A DNA stretch of 64,000 nt from positions 931,001 through 995,000 of the forward strand of contig JACCIC010000030.1 in NCBI GenBank assembly GCA_018907035.1, written 5' to 3'. The notes beneath the pieces are model-generated. The model was not told the origin of the DNA and did not search any database. It saw only the letters and a list, made by a program, of their open reading frames with translations. The translations under genes were made by a program, and so were the position numbers. This DNA is from Sycobia sp. Sy_11 (lineage: Eukaryota > Arthropoda > Insecta > Hymenoptera > Epichrysomallidae). Positions 45,162-57,778 of the stretch are shown here, piece after piece (position 1 is the stretch's first letter; the number at the start of each line of letters is the position of its first letter).

Positions 45162-48100
45162 TAGTTGGTGGTCAAGCAGCAAATCTGCGGTAGTGGACAA
45201 TCTGGGGGTCCTTCTAAATTGGCAGATTATTTTTGGAATACTCTTGTATAGAAACTTTTATGTACATAATTTATTAAACTTTCAAAATCTAGTATTGAGA
45301 TCAAATTAAATGTTTCTTAAGATGTTAAAAAAAATTATAAAATTTTGTAATTGTCTCTTTATTAGTTTAAAATTTTGTTATCTAACCTCCGATAAATACA
45401 AAAGACTTGTCATTTACCAAATTTCAAATTTACGATGGAAGAATTCGCAATCTCACGGTAGGCCGAAAAATAGATGTTGAAATCCGGTTCGAAATTTATC
45501 GACAATAAGATTCCGTTGTTGCTTTACTTATAAAATCTCGAGAAGAAAAGTTATTTGTGAGAATTACCTTCGAAGTCATTGCATAAAATCACACAGCCAA
45601 TAAGTGACTTGGCGGAAGTTCTATGTTTTTTGGGATACTAAATTCAGATCCGTTAGTATTTTTCTGTAGCACGCAGGGGATGTTCTGTATATTTGCCAAA
45701 AAAAAACATATCATCAACGATTCGTCCAGTCGTACTTCATAAATACAATTCGTCCAACAACGCAAGTTCAATGAATTCAGGCTAGAATTCAGCCGTGGAC
45801 ATCATATTCGACGGATTCGCATTGAACCTTCCAAAAAATCGTATGTGAGAGACGGATAGTGATCTGTCGCTAGTACTTTTTGGATTCGTGATCCTGAGTT
45901 ATCAGAGCTTTTTGGTAACTGCATAACGTTAAATTGTAATTAACGAGGAAGAGGATTTTTATCCGATTACGACAAGCGAATTTTTGACAAATTTTCATCG
46001 GGACCAAGCGACGGGATAAGGGTAGGACGCGGAGAGAGGGCGAATAAATTGCGAAACAGTGGGAAGAGCTCCTGCCGATCGATATGTTTCGGTGAACCGG
46101 CAGCAATTTTCCCATCCCTACTCCCGCTTGTTTTAATCCCTCTCGATATGTAGGGAATGAATTTGAGCGGAATAGAAAATCTTGCCCGGAATGGAATTCC
46201 ATATGGAGCCCTATGTATACATGTATACGTGAATAGCATTTAACGCTATATATAACTTCTCCAAAATATTTGAAAATTCCCATTGTTTGCTTGCGACCTA
46301 TATATAGGCTCGATGTCTCTTTTATTGCGCAATTGTATTTCGGAAGCTGTGAATAACAATAGGGAAACAGCGGCGAAGACAATGGTCAGTAACAACCAGG
46401 CTACGTATTGGATATAGGACGCATGCTTCTAAAATGTACTGCGTGTAAATCGTTAAAACGAACGAACTCATTAAAACGAATGGAAAATCCGGAAAAATTT
46501 CAGGAATCGTATAATGGAAAAGATGAAAATCGCTGAATACATTTATAACGAGCACATACGCGAGGTGGAAATTTCGTTTTAAAAGCATTGATATTATACA
46601 ACAGCTGTCCTCGAACTTAATCTTCGTAATTTCAATCCAAAAATTCCGCGAAACATCATCGGCGACCGAGAACGGCCGGCGATTCTACACGTCCCGTTTA
46701 AGCGAGACATTAAATTGCCAGCGCGTATGCGATTTCAATGTTCACGAAACTGAACGTTTGGGAGGTGTACTGGCACGCCCAGGAATTATTCCCCGCGCAA
46801 CGTTTATTATGTTATACGCGCCTTGATTTTCGCTACTCCCCCGAGGGAGAGTTGGGAGGGGGGGGCGCTAGTTTACGAGTTCCTTTATACGCGGGCCTCT
46901 GCAGAAACACGTATATAATTGCAAAGAGGAACGTCGAAATAATAATTCACGATGGTCGTTGTGCAGTTTCATTTTCAAACGAGTACGTAACATCGGGGAT
47001 AGAAGGATATTCGTGTAAGCTTGGTAGTCGGTTTCATTACGGTTAGAGCTTGAATTTTGTTTAAATAATAAGTAATCGTGTAATATAAAGCAACTTTAGA
47101 GACATGATGATATAATTTTAATATATATTTATGTGGAAGAAGAAAAGGACAATAGTTCAGAATTCTTTATACAATATGCTTCTCATCTGGTAATATTAAA
47201 ACAAGATCGCAATTGGCTGTTTGAGAGGAAAAAATAAATATACCAAGTTAATTAGAATATTTCCTTGAGCGAAGTACGCTCTTTTATTTACTTAAACAGA
47301 ACTTTAAATTTAACAATCAACTTTAGTGTCAATATTAAGTTCTTTACATTTAATTTACATTCACTGTTGACAGATTTAAAATCTTTCGTATTTCAGTAAA
47401 TTGGAGTTTTCATTATACTATTTATAACATTTGTAAAAAAAATCATCGTGATATTTAATCTAAATATTGAAGTAAACCTTTGTTTTATATAATACCCATT
47501 TATACTTACGTCGAATATTATCCCGGATCAAGATACTCCATCGCTGCTTTCTATCATTTGCGTCAGATTTGTTATGACCGTCCCATAATCTTTTAACAAT
47601 GGGAACCTCGCCCTTTCCCGTGCCAAATGTTTATTCCATTAAAAGATCGCCGTCGAGATTAAGAGACCCGAAGAACTGTGCCGGCGTACTACCATGCATT
47701 TGATTAAAATGGAAATTCAAGATTTGTTCATTGAGGTCGGTTTCGAAATGGAATCTGTGGTCATCCATATTTGAATAAAAGTGTGGAAAAGCGAAAGCCT
47801 CAAATAATTCGTATATGGAGGAAGAGTTTTTAGTTTCTTTATTTTTTTTTCTTTTTCAAAAAAGTTTGTTAGTGCAATAATTAGGATAAAAAGTTCTAGT
47901 CAGTTTATGAAGTGATGAACTATACAATATGTCAAAAGATGGTAAGATACGAAAGCTTCCTATTTAACTTGGATGTAGCAAAAAAAAAAAAAATCCGCTA
48001 CCGAAATCTGAAAAAGAAAAATTGTGTTCAAAATAGAATTTCCACAATTTAGATATTATTTGTAAGTAAACCGTTTATTGCCAGCGTTACATTTTGTGAC

Positions 48101-48425
48101 ATATTCAAGGTTACGTTGTATAATGAGAAATTATTTCGCTTGAGCGTGTATTAGTAAAATTGGTTTAAATTATACATGATATGCATTAACCACCCTGCGT
48201 ACTTCACAATCTTGACTGAGACTCGCCCATTTTTTTTTTTTATACAAAATTCATCATTTTCCATTTAGATATTAAAGAAACTTTTAAAAAAATGAAAAAT
48301 ACTCCACAGTTATATGAAGTAATGCTAATTTATCCTACTGTAACGACGGGAATAGAACGCAGTAAAGTTGAAATCAAAAAATTAGTCTGATGCGATTTTA
48401 ACTAGGGCTGAGGTCCCTTTGATAT
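45162..48425. other. Long AT-rich non-coding stretch
   Basis: Includes a balanced piece at 46000-46220 and one at 46640-46920 (G-run at 46858-46864). Minus frames at 45870-46382 (170 codons) and 46322-46588 (88 codons), and a plus frame at 46738-47046 (102 codons), are open but show no splice, start-context or family evidence. A-run at 47979-47991. Confidence 0.4.
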
Positions 48426-48655
48426 TCGAAGTACTCGAACGTTCGTTCGAGTCGTTCGAACTTTCGAGCTACTTTAGCCGATCGAATACTTCAGATCCTC
48501 GAGCTTTTTGAATCGCGAATAACATAAACGGTTGAATTGCTCGAGCGGCTGGTAACCGTTCAAACAATTCCATCGGCTCGAAGAGCTGGGATGCTTAAAG
48601 GGCTCGAACATTTCGAATCCGTTCGAATGAAAGTCTCGCGCTCTAGTTCGAAGCA
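48426..48655. repeat. TCGA-rich palindromic block
   Basis: About 13 TCGA cores, mostly as TTCGAA, TCGAAC or CTCGAG, lie in 230 bp, where about one would be expected. The left part reads as overlapping variants of CGAACGTTCGTTCGAG. The motif is self-complementary, so the block is a field of small palindromes rather than a simple tandem repeat. It ends abruptly on both sides. Nature unknown. Confidence 0.7.
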
Positions 48656-48839
48656 TACACAATGGTCTTGAGGCGAATCACGGATTAAGATTTAACGTAT
48701 GTAACATCTAGTAACGATATTCTTTTCACCAAAATCACATCGAATTATCGACAATCGTGTAAATATTTCCTAAATATGCATCGAACTATTTATAGAAGTA
48801 ATCTTAAAAAGAGCATCGAACGCAAAAGGGGGCATATAA
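48656..48839. other. AT-rich spacer
   Basis: Nothing seen. Confidence 0.5.
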
Positions 48840-49330
48840 TATCCATCGAAACGAGAGAGGGCGCGCAACGATGCGTAATATAAAACCGCGCGAGCGAAGC
48901 AGCGCAATCCCGTTTCTGGCACTCCGCGCGTATTGTTCCCGAATCGATATTTATACACACACACACACACACCAACATACAGGCGCTCGCATATATATAT
49001 ATACACAGATAACAGACTATGGCGCAATGACGCTCGCGTCCGCACTTTTCCAGAAGAGGAGAGGCTTTTACGTAGGGTCTGCCCGGACGGCTCGTATAAA
49101 TGCGCGAGTACTGGCATCGCGCGCGACATCCAACGTAACGGGTGCGATATAAAGGATCCCTCTGTCTCCGAGAGCGAGGAGAGAGGTGAACGCGGCGAGG
49201 CGAGATCATTATTGGTAATCGTGGCTCGTAAACATGAGCCGCGGAAGTAAAATCCCTCCTCCCCTGGCTCGTCGTCCTCTTACACGTATATAAGCGTGTG
49301 GCGGCGGGGGTGGACTACGAAAAAGTCCGA
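48840..49330. other. CpG-rich patch with TATA-like boxes
   Basis: CpG-rich, with CA and TA short runs (48955-49006), CGTATAAATG at 49092-49101 and TATATAAG at 49287-49294. Neither TATA-like box has a clear initiator at +30. A TTCAGTT initiator-like site occurs at 49357. Frames on both strands overlap; none supported. Confidence 0.4.
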
Positions 49331-51407
49331 ACGCTATTTTACGCGAACTGGCTCGTTTCAGTTTCGTGCTTTCTATACATTACGTATTATATCCTTGTAG
49401 CAGCTTTGCTCGGTGTATAGCGCGTCGATCCTTTTTTTCTTTTACTTTTCGTCGATAACGCTTTCTTCGGCTTTGTTATGCTTCTCGTGCGTATGTAAAG
49501 TATAACTATATCGATAAATGTCAATTATGGACATATATTGACTGTTGTTATGGTCTAGAAACGCGTATATATGTCATGTTATCGCTGTGTACATTAACTC
49601 ACGAATGATAAACTAATTTTTGGACTAGTATAGGTCATTGGTACAATTGAAACGATTAGTTATGACCGTTGAATTATTTGAAAATTCCGTATATAATTCA
49701 GCAATGAGGTTAGTTAAAGTCATTCCATTCAAAGCGCTATTTATTTCTTAAATAGGCCAATTTTACAAGAACGAGAACAATAGAAAATATTTAGAGCCCC
49801 GTTCAATATGTAGGTATAGCTCAAAATAGTCTTACATTGCCAGAAATAGAATAGTCATAAATCTTTATGTACTATGATTTCATTTCAATACACTTTGTGT
49901 ATTGATACGTGGCCGTCGATAAATTACGTAACCGCTACTTTTCTCTATTCTCACTGACTCTATTTCTCCCTCTGCTCGTGTAAGCTCTACTATAAATTGT
50001 TCGCAAGACACATCCTGCTGATTTAATACGTAATTTTTTGATATACGTGATTTCATTTTTCTACTAGATCTTGTAATTCATGATCTGTTTTAAATACAAC
50101 AAACAAATACATTTTTCATTTTTATTGAAGAAACAATTGTCTATATTAATCAATGACAAAAATAATAAGGAGCAAAAATTTTCTACTATAAGAATGTTTA
50201 CGTTAAAAACTGGTGATTCGACAATGTTCCTTTATAAAAATCCAATGCAATATTTTTCGTTTCGATGCACTCATTAAAATTTTTTTTTATTTACTTTTTT
50301 TATGTACATAAAAAAATTTATTTTATGGCTCTCTATAAATCAGCCAAATATCAAACGAAAAAAGGATTTGTTCATGAATTTCATCAAAAGCAGTTAAATA
50401 CGTTTTCCTCTTTCTTATATGTTACGTTTACCAATTTAATTTCGGCCGTCTTTTCTCTTTATCGTCATGACAGCTGATGGTGGATATTAGTTATCTATAA
50501 CAATTTTATTATGAAGCTTATTTAATTCATTTTACGCGTAGAAAAATTATAAACTGTCCTATTACAACAAAGGTGCGTAACTATTGTTTGAGCACCATTC
50601 TTACTATGTAATTTGACCTAATCCTAAACCCTTTCCCACTTCAACATAAATTATCGACTGTTACTATTTGGTGCATCCTAAATTCTCTTAATTAGTTTGA
50701 CAATTTTTAAAAAGAGAGACTTTTAAAGAACAATAATATCAAGTGTAAATAATATGCAACAGAGGATAATAATAAATTAATTCTTACGCAATATACATTT
50801 TATTTACTGGGTACACACTCTCCTTTGTTTATTAAGTTAATTAAGTTTTCACGAGTTTCTTGAATACTGCTTATTTGTTTTACTTGAAATCTAAGAATCC
50901 TCAAAGAGTTATAATACTCTTCCTGAAATATGAACATGAATCGTAATCATTCATTCGATGGTACAATAAATCAATGGTGTTGATGAAGAATTTGTGAACA
51001 ATAGTTGAAATTAATTTCATGTCTTTCAGAACGAAAATATGTGCAGCTTCAATATTTTAAAACTATTCAGAAAGATTCCCCTAATCAGAAACTTAGATTA
51101 AATATATAGGATATAAAGTAAGAAAGATATTACGAGGAGATGAAATTTGTTCAACACGAAAGTTCCATTCGGAAATTCATTTAAGGAGAAAGGTAAGAAA
51201 AATGGCAAGATGAAAAGACTTGGAGGCGATGAATAAAGGTCTGCACTGGAAGTAGAGAGGGCGTAAATGAGGCGAGGCGAGAAAATATCGCGAACCTGAG
51301 GGATTAGAGGTCTCGCGAGTGAAGTAAAGCTGAAGGAGGAGACTTATCAAGGCAGAAGAACGCAAGCTAAGAGGGAAAGGGCGCGAAGTGGCCGTATATA
51401 GCAAGAT

Positions 51408-51410
<3 letters not shown>
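49331..51410. other. AT-rich non-coding stretch
   Basis: Unique sequence with a perfect small hairpin at 49885-49905. 51160-51400 becomes purine-rich. No supported gene. Confidence 0.45.
49885..49905. repeat. Perfect inverted repeat, 9-bp arms, 3-base loop
   Basis: TCAATACAC then TTT then GTGTATTGA. A stable hairpin in either strand; no U-run follows and no gene context is known. Confidence 0.85.

Positions 51411-51450
<40 letters not shown>
51411..51450. repeat. GA dinucleotide microsatellite
   Basis: About 40 bp of GA inside a longer purine-rich segment (51190-51500). Confidence 0.97.
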
Positions 51451-51452
<2 letters not shown>

Positions 51453-51895
51453 AAGACGAGTCTGAAGGAGAACAGAGGAGTAATTGCGCGGCGCGAAATT
51501 GCAACAATAAGGAAGATTGAAATAAGGAAACTCGGGGGCAAGTATTATTCGCACGTCGGTGGTAGATATAGAGCTGTCATCAATCTTTCACCAAAACACT
51601 GTTATGGATTATAGTCATATTTCCTATTCAATAAATTTCATCAGAGAAGCCATACTGTTCTGTTCGTGCTTGATTTTAATTTTATAAAATTACAGTCAGA
51701 CGTTAAAATTGGGGCTATTCGAACGTTTTTTTAATTAGCTGTGTTTTAATGTTAATACTATTTACAAAAATCTACTAAAAATTTCATTTTTCAGAAAAAT
51801 TTATGTTTAAATACTTTGCTATAATTAAGCCTAATCTAATTTGAGATTTTATCAAAGTCATCGTTTAATCTGTTTAGGGTGCGATGTTTTAGATT
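51451..51895. other. AT-rich non-coding stretch
   Basis: Nothing supported. Confidence 0.5.
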
Positions 51896-52191
51896 GCAAG
51901 CTCTCAAGTGTCGGATGCAAATATGTGCAACCTGGCTGATAAGACGGTATCTGATATGAATAACCAAAAGAAGAACATAATGATTAAGCAAGAAATGTTC
52001 CGTCAGCTTGCTGAGTTGTTAAGTAGATGTTAAGTGCAATGAAAAGTCAGACAACCATCAAGAAGATCATAAAGTACGGGCTACCTAAGATGGAGAAATT
52101 CATCTTAATTTATCTTAACGATGCCTTAACATTTACGAAGGACAATGAAAGGAAAAAAGAAAAACTCATCAGCAGATTTATTGACCCTTGA
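51896..52191 (+). pseudogene. Possible frame-broken coding relic, unidentified
   Basis: Two protein-like open pieces follow each other in different frames. 51896-52033 reads 45 residues including NLADKTVSDMNNQKKN and EMFRQLAELLSRC before a stop. ATG at 52039 opens 50 residues including KSQTTIKKIIKYGLPKMEKF and ILIYLNDALTF. The mixture of charged and polar residues and the frame change a few bases apart resemble a degraded retroelement or gene. No motif is firm enough to name a family, and the following 600 bp is full of stops. It may be chance. Confidence 0.2.
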
Positions 52192-53740
52192 AATTCGAAG
52201 AGTCATTAATACTGTCGGATAGACTAATGTCTTAAAAGGCATGAATTGAGACTGCCCTTCGTAGGTTGAAAACTGTGGACGTCTTACACTAATGTAGCTG
52301 TTAGGTTATTTAGGATGACACTTGATTTCAAGCTAATCTTTCGGTATAAAATAAAAAAAGTGGAGCTCTTAAGATTAGCCGAAATATAATATAACACGGA
52401 GCTAAGCCCAGAAATTTCGAAAAAGAATAGTGGCAGTGCTGCGAAGAGGAACACTAGCATCACGAGTTTTTACCGACCGATCTTTGCTTCAGCCATGCTT
52501 GATATTGCAAGGGTTATACTCATTGACTTTCAATCAGAGGAAGAGAGTTTTTCAGTGTGAGACATTTTAACAACAGTACACAGATTCCTTCGGACTAGAT
52601 AGCATCCTAATATCCGAAGAAGTGGTCTAATGTACATTGTTATTATAAGACTGTCTTGAAACACAACATAAGGCCTGGTGTATTATGGATAGATCCGTAC
52701 CAGTAATTAGAATGGTGAAGTCCAGAATTAACATCCTCATGGACGGTGCCTAGATTGCATTAATGTTACTCAATGATCAGTGGTTTTAGTGGGTTAATCA
52801 TAGGCTGACAGGAGTTCTAGGGTGACAGTCTATCTAATGTACGAGGAGGAGGCAGATGAACTTTTCACTGGCCAATATTTAAAATATTATTGTTGTTCTT
52901 GTTTTTATGGGCAAAGATTATTATTTGTAACTCCAATTACCTTAAAAATACGCCTGTAAAGTTTTAAGAAAAAATTGTACTTTCTTACTGGCAAGTTAGT
53001 ACATTTCTCTATAGTGATTCTTTTGAGAAAGTATCTGAATAAGAGCTGATATTGGGATGAAAAGCGGAAGTGACAAATGCATATATATGTCTTTGCAGTT
53101 TGCTAGTGAATGTTTGTTGCTTAAGTTTCTCTGTATAATCAATAAACAATCTTGTTCTCTTTCTTTGAAGGCTACAAATGCGCGACTACCCCCATGTTTA
53201 TCCTAATCAGTCTCAAGTTGATCACTATCTTTCTATAATTAGATTAAATATATTGTGTAGATATATGAATTCTTTTTAATGAATATTCCTATGTTTTACG
53301 TATTTCTGTACGTTATAGAATAATTTTGGCTTGCTTATATTATAACGTATGTATAAATATAGTCGAACTTTATCGATTACAATTTCGAAACTATATATTT
53401 GCAGTTATAAATTCATTATGACGTTATAACGCTAAATGTTACACTTTCTTTCAAAATCCGCTAACTGGGTAATAATCCAATTCAATTAGAAGGATTTACT
53501 ATAACTCTAAGTAAAGAAGCATACCATAACTTGAGAATGGAAGAGCGTTTGATTATAAAACTTTACTGGATTCGTGTTGAATGTAATCAGAGTTACCTCC
53601 TTCAATCTCGAAGAAAATACGTCATCCATATCCAATATCCTCTCCTTATTCGAATAGCACATAAAGAAAATTTGGAAAAGTGTCCTCTAACCCTACTTCG
53701 GCAGAAATGGCGTTTTAAGAAACTTAAATCTGTAGAAGCG
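52192..53740. other. AT-rich to mixed non-coding stretch
   Basis: 52192-52870 has a more balanced, word-diverse composition than the surroundings and may be the rest of a decayed element. 52900-53740 is ordinary AT-rich DNA. Confidence 0.4.
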
Positions 53741-54060
53741 CGCGGTTCCGCCCGCACTGACGTCAGATCGTATAATTTATAAAAAAACAAAAGAGTATTA
53801 TCGTTTCCGAATCGTGGTTCGCGAAGGAAGCCTGCGGTTCGAATAAATAAAGGAGCGCGTATACTTACGCTTAATACCGCGGAAGACCAAAATAAGCCCG
53901 AACCGCGAATAATTTTAGACCCGAGAATGGCTAATTTTATCCGCGGGGCGATCCCGGCAAAAGTTAGTCTCGCGGTACGACTCGCATTTGCGAGGGAAAT
54001 AACAAACAGCGGCCGCTACATTATTACGGGCCACGATGATGACGCGCGATAGCGGGCCGA
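53741..54060. other. CpG-rich patch containing a CRE
   Basis: Balanced to GC-rich unique sequence with TGACGTCA at 53758-53765 and CGCGGTACGA / GCGGCCGC words. Candidate regulatory block; no coding exon seen. Confidence 0.4.
53758..53765. promoter_or_regulatory. Perfect cAMP-response element octamer
   Basis: TGACGTCA, the full palindromic binding site of CREB/ATF-type bZIP factors. One such octamer is expected by chance about once per 65 kb. Confidence 0.5.
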
Positions 54061-54689
54061 AATAGCACGGAATAGATAAGGATGATAACCTTGATGCTTC
54101 AATGTCGTTACCATCATTGTAATGGAAAGGGATAATTATCTTTCCTAAGGACTTTCATAGTATTACGGTCTTTATTATCTCGATTCGATTCTATTATATT
54201 GCCGTACTCTTTGAAAAAGCAGAAATAAAATTGTTCTTGTAATTATAATCGATCTAATTCAATTTTTTATACGAGAAGCGTGTAATATTTTGCAGCGCGA
54301 GCTTCAGAAATAAATAGCAAGTGTAATTTGATCAGTACTCAGTTCATGTAGGATTATTTAAGCGTTGAGCTCTGTTTAACTTTCCAACGTTATTTCAAAC
54401 AATATTCTTCACATACAAAATATTACCGCAGAATAAATAGCTCTATTAAAAAAGAAACTGAAAGTTTATAAATGCAGAAGGTAGAAGATAAAAATTTCTG
54501 TTCGCTCGACACTTTTTCAAACAAAGTTCGTACATTAAAGTAAAGAAACCCACAATTTAGATTTCATAAAAAAGAATGCTAAATATTAATGTTTAATAAA
54601 AGCGAAGGCAAGAGCGGAAGTTCTGCAGTCGCCCCGCATAATAATGATTTACAATTACACAAAGTTCCAGTGAGTTTCACATTTTTACG
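54061..54689. other. AT-rich non-coding stretch
   Basis: Nothing supported. Confidence 0.5.
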
Positions 54690-55258
54690 TTGAACGAGAT
54701 GCCCATCCCTGGTTATATCCGTTCCCCCGAAGCGTTAACGTCGCCTCCTGCTACGCCGTATCTGCTGGTATCCAGCAGAATCCACACCTCGCGGGCCCTT
54801 CCTCGCCCTCCGCCTCTTCCCTCCGCGACGAGGCGCGAGCATCCTCTCCAGCCCCGTGCGGGTGACCGAAGAATTTCGACTGCGCAGTCCGCGTAAGATT
54901 GCGGATCGCCGGGTGCGCGGGGCACGGGGGAGGGGAGGGGAGAAGAAGGAAAAAACAGCCAAACGAGCGCAGACGTTGATAAAATTGCGGCGACGGGCAA
55001 ATGAAGAAGAAAAGAACGGGGCGAGAAATGAAAGAGGGGATGGGGAGGAGGAGGAGATGAAGGGGAGAAGAAAGAGCACGGGAGGAGGGACGAGATACGG
55101 AGGGCGAGAGATACAGACGGGAATGTTTAAGCCCGAGAACGGGAATGGAGTATAATATAACGTATTATACGGGGTACACGCACAGGTGCGCGCGGTCTGC
55201 GTGGGGTGGGAGGGTGCAGGGATGCTGAGCTGTATCGATTTCTTTCTCTTCCCTCGTC

Positions 55259-55266
55259 TGACGTCA
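55259..55266. promoter_or_regulatory. Second perfect CRE octamer
   Basis: TGACGTCA followed by CGCGAGCG, 1.5 kb from the first copy and immediately left of a GA repeat. Confidence 0.5.
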
Positions 55267-55306
55267 CGCGAGCGAGAGGGAGGATGGGGCGTGAGAGAGG
55301 GAGCGC

Positions 55307-55310
<4 letters not shown>

Positions 55311-55374
<64 letters not shown>
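55311..55374. repeat. GA dinucleotide microsatellite
   Basis: About 64 bp of GA with one GGGA interruption. Confidence 0.97.
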
Positions 55375-55400
55375 GCGACAGACGCACCGGGCGCTCTATC

Positions 55401-55796
55401 TTTAGTTCATTCAGCACGTACGCGGATCGATGTTATTTAAATGGACAACGACCTTCTTTCTCTTATATATACACACTTATTCGGTCTTCCCCAGCTCCTT
55501 ATCCTTTCTGTGTGTATATGTGCGTGTGAATGCGCGCGCGCGCGCGTGCGTTTTTTGCTCGTACTTTCTTTTTCTCCCTCGTACTTTCGAGGGTTCAGTT
55601 TCGTCATTTTGACCCGAGCGATCGTACCTAAATAGGTACATGTGCTCGAATGTACCCGAGGCAATTATTCGCGGGGCGAAGAGTCACGCGGAGCATTTTA
55701 TTAATCATTGCGAATCCAATCGCGCGGGGAATTTTATTCTTTTTAAATGGTCTGCGAGTAGCGATTTCGAAAGTACCGTTAGATTATTACGAATGA

Positions 55797-55798
<2 letters not shown>
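55401..55798. other. Non-coding stretch with a CG alternation
   Basis: TG then a GCGCGC run at 55529-55549, Z-DNA-prone. No gene supported. Confidence 0.5.

Positions 55799-55845
<47 letters not shown>
55799..55845. repeat. TA dinucleotide microsatellite
   Basis: About 47 bp of uninterrupted TA. Confidence 0.97.
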
Positions 55846-55848
<3 letters not shown>

Positions 55849-57243
55849 TGTAGTTGAAATTCATAGGTCGAACAGTTTTTACGTATATGCAAAGTAGAAT
55901 AATATTCACATCGTTTTTAAGGTGTGTATTTACTAACTGCTGGTGTAAGTTTTTTTTTAATTATGTCCATTGTATTACTTTAATACGTGTAAAGTTTTTA
56001 ATGCTCTTGCTAAACGAATACGTATTTTTTTCATCTTGTATGATATACGCGTATTTGGTAAAAGACGTTAAAGGCATTAAGTAACCTTAATTTTATAATT
56101 CATTGTCTTAGCAATGGGTATATATGAAAATTTAAATTATATTCACCGCATAAATCTGAATGATTGATTACATTAATGTTATAAAATCATTCTTTGAAAT
56201 ACACAATAAATCTCCGCGATATTTCAAAATAAGATAAGATTACAATGTAACTTTATAAAATGAAAAACAAAATTTCCATTTCAAAAACTTCAGAGTGAAT
56301 ACTCGAATTTACGTAAAAATAATGAAACAAAGTATAATACTGAAAAAAAGAATAACGTTCATCGTAAAATGACTATTTTGTACTTTCACCTTTGGAATAT
56401 TTTATCGTATTTTCGAAAATCCATATGTTCATACAGGTGTAAACAAAATTTTTTTAGTTTCAATAAATTAATTTTTTACCGAAATAAAAAGAATGACTCC
56501 CATGCTGATTATTAAATATTTATACGATAAATCAAATACTTAGTTGTCATAACAGTTTTTCTTTTTATTAATTTAACTATGTAGTTGCGATTTAATTGAC
56601 TATATAAATGTTGCTCAGATCAACTCAATTTCCATAACTGTAAACATCCACTGCGAATAAATGTATCGATTTCAAATAAATATCAATCCAGATAAGTTAA
56701 ATTAAATATCATGTTCGAATCAAGATTATATTTATCAAAATATTATAAATTTCCTTTCGATTGAGTACAGAATTATTTAATTTGAAATAAATCATTTCAT
56801 TAATATGCGGATCTATTTGCATAAATATTGACGTGAACTTGAATAAAATTGTTTCTCTGTTTATTTAGCGTGATTGAAAATTTTTTTGCTATCAATACGT
56901 GAAACTCGTGCACCGCATTCATTCATCTGATTATTTACAGCGACAAACGAATTGTTTTTATTATATAGCCGCTCTATATTCTCGGCGTTTTATCCGTTCT
57001 ATTTAATATTCTTTATCGTGATTACTGCTTTGAAAAATTCATTTGCATGTAGGCAGAGCGCAAGAAAATCTTATCACCAGCTCTAGTTTATTGTGTATAT
57101 ACGTACCGCGCTTTGTTTCCCTCGTTCCGTATTCAACCTAAAAAATAATGATAAATAATTCATGAAAACACAGGAGCTCGTACATTGACATATTTTACGC
57201 ATAACTTATACGTATATGGAAAATCAAATTTGAAAACGACGGG

Positions 57244-57246
<3 letters not shown>
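55846..57246. other. AT-rich non-coding stretch
   Basis: Unique, very AT-rich. Nothing supported. Confidence 0.5.

Positions 57247-57300
<54 letters not shown>
57247..57300. repeat. TG dinucleotide microsatellite
   Basis: About 54 bp of uninterrupted TG. Confidence 0.97.
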
Positions 57301-57302
<2 letters not shown>

Positions 57303-57453
57303 AGTATCTGCCTGCGTGTACGTGTGTGGAAATTATTCGTAAGAGCGCGCGTCTTGTGCATAATTGTACTCTGACATAATTAAAAACAATGCCGCTGGTA
57401 ATCTTATTTTCATGCAAATAATTTCACTCTGCAAGCCTTATATGCGTAGCCAT

Positions 57454-57456
<3 letters not shown>

Positions 57457-57489
<33 letters not shown>
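57457..57489. repeat. TA dinucleotide microsatellite
   Basis: About 33 bp of TA followed by a short CA run. Confidence 0.96.
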
Positions 57490-57492
<3 letters not shown>

Positions 57493-57626
57493 GTGCACAC
57501 ACATAAAATTATACATCAGTATTATTCGCATTTCTGAAATTTCCGCAATCTGTATAATAATCATTATACATACGGCTGGGGCGTAAAATTAAATATAGAA
57601 CGAGACCGGAGCATAGCGGAGCACAG

Positions 57627-57634
57627 TATATAAG
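57627..57634 (+). promoter_or_regulatory. TATA box candidate
   Basis: TATATAAG in a short balanced patch (57575-57680) within AT-rich DNA. The expected start, 30 bases on, falls at about 57657, in a pyrimidine-rich stretch without a perfect TCAGT. A TTAGTG at 57643 is too close to serve. It lies 150 bases upstream of the small spliced frame below. Confidence 0.35.
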
Positions 57635-57778
57635 ATCGATCGTTAGTGAACTTTCGCTTTCCCCCTCGCCCCCCTCAAGGTTCTCGACTGAATTGATATT
57701 GAAAAGAGCGGATTTACACGCAACGTTTACATGCGGGGTTTATATGCAAAAACTTTTTGCAGAAAAACTTAATCGCTG

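Larger units (their letters stand above)
54690..55400. other. GC-rich patch with purine-rich right half
   Basis: 54690-54910 is CpG-rich; 54920-55130 is strongly GA/GGA-rich on the plus strand. It contains a CRE at 55259 and a long GA repeat. Many overlapping frames on both strands are composition artefacts. Confidence 0.5.

Noticed and set aside
45870..46382. 170-codon minus-strand frame in fairly AT-rich DNA
   Set aside because: Length is notable, but there is no family resemblance, no consistent start context and no splice or poly(A) support. A conservation test could reverse this.
46322..46588. Hydrophobic 88-codon minus frame, resembling a chemoreceptor fragment at first sight
   Set aside because: Hydrophobicity comes from T-rich codons; no insect odorant or gustatory receptor signature could be found.
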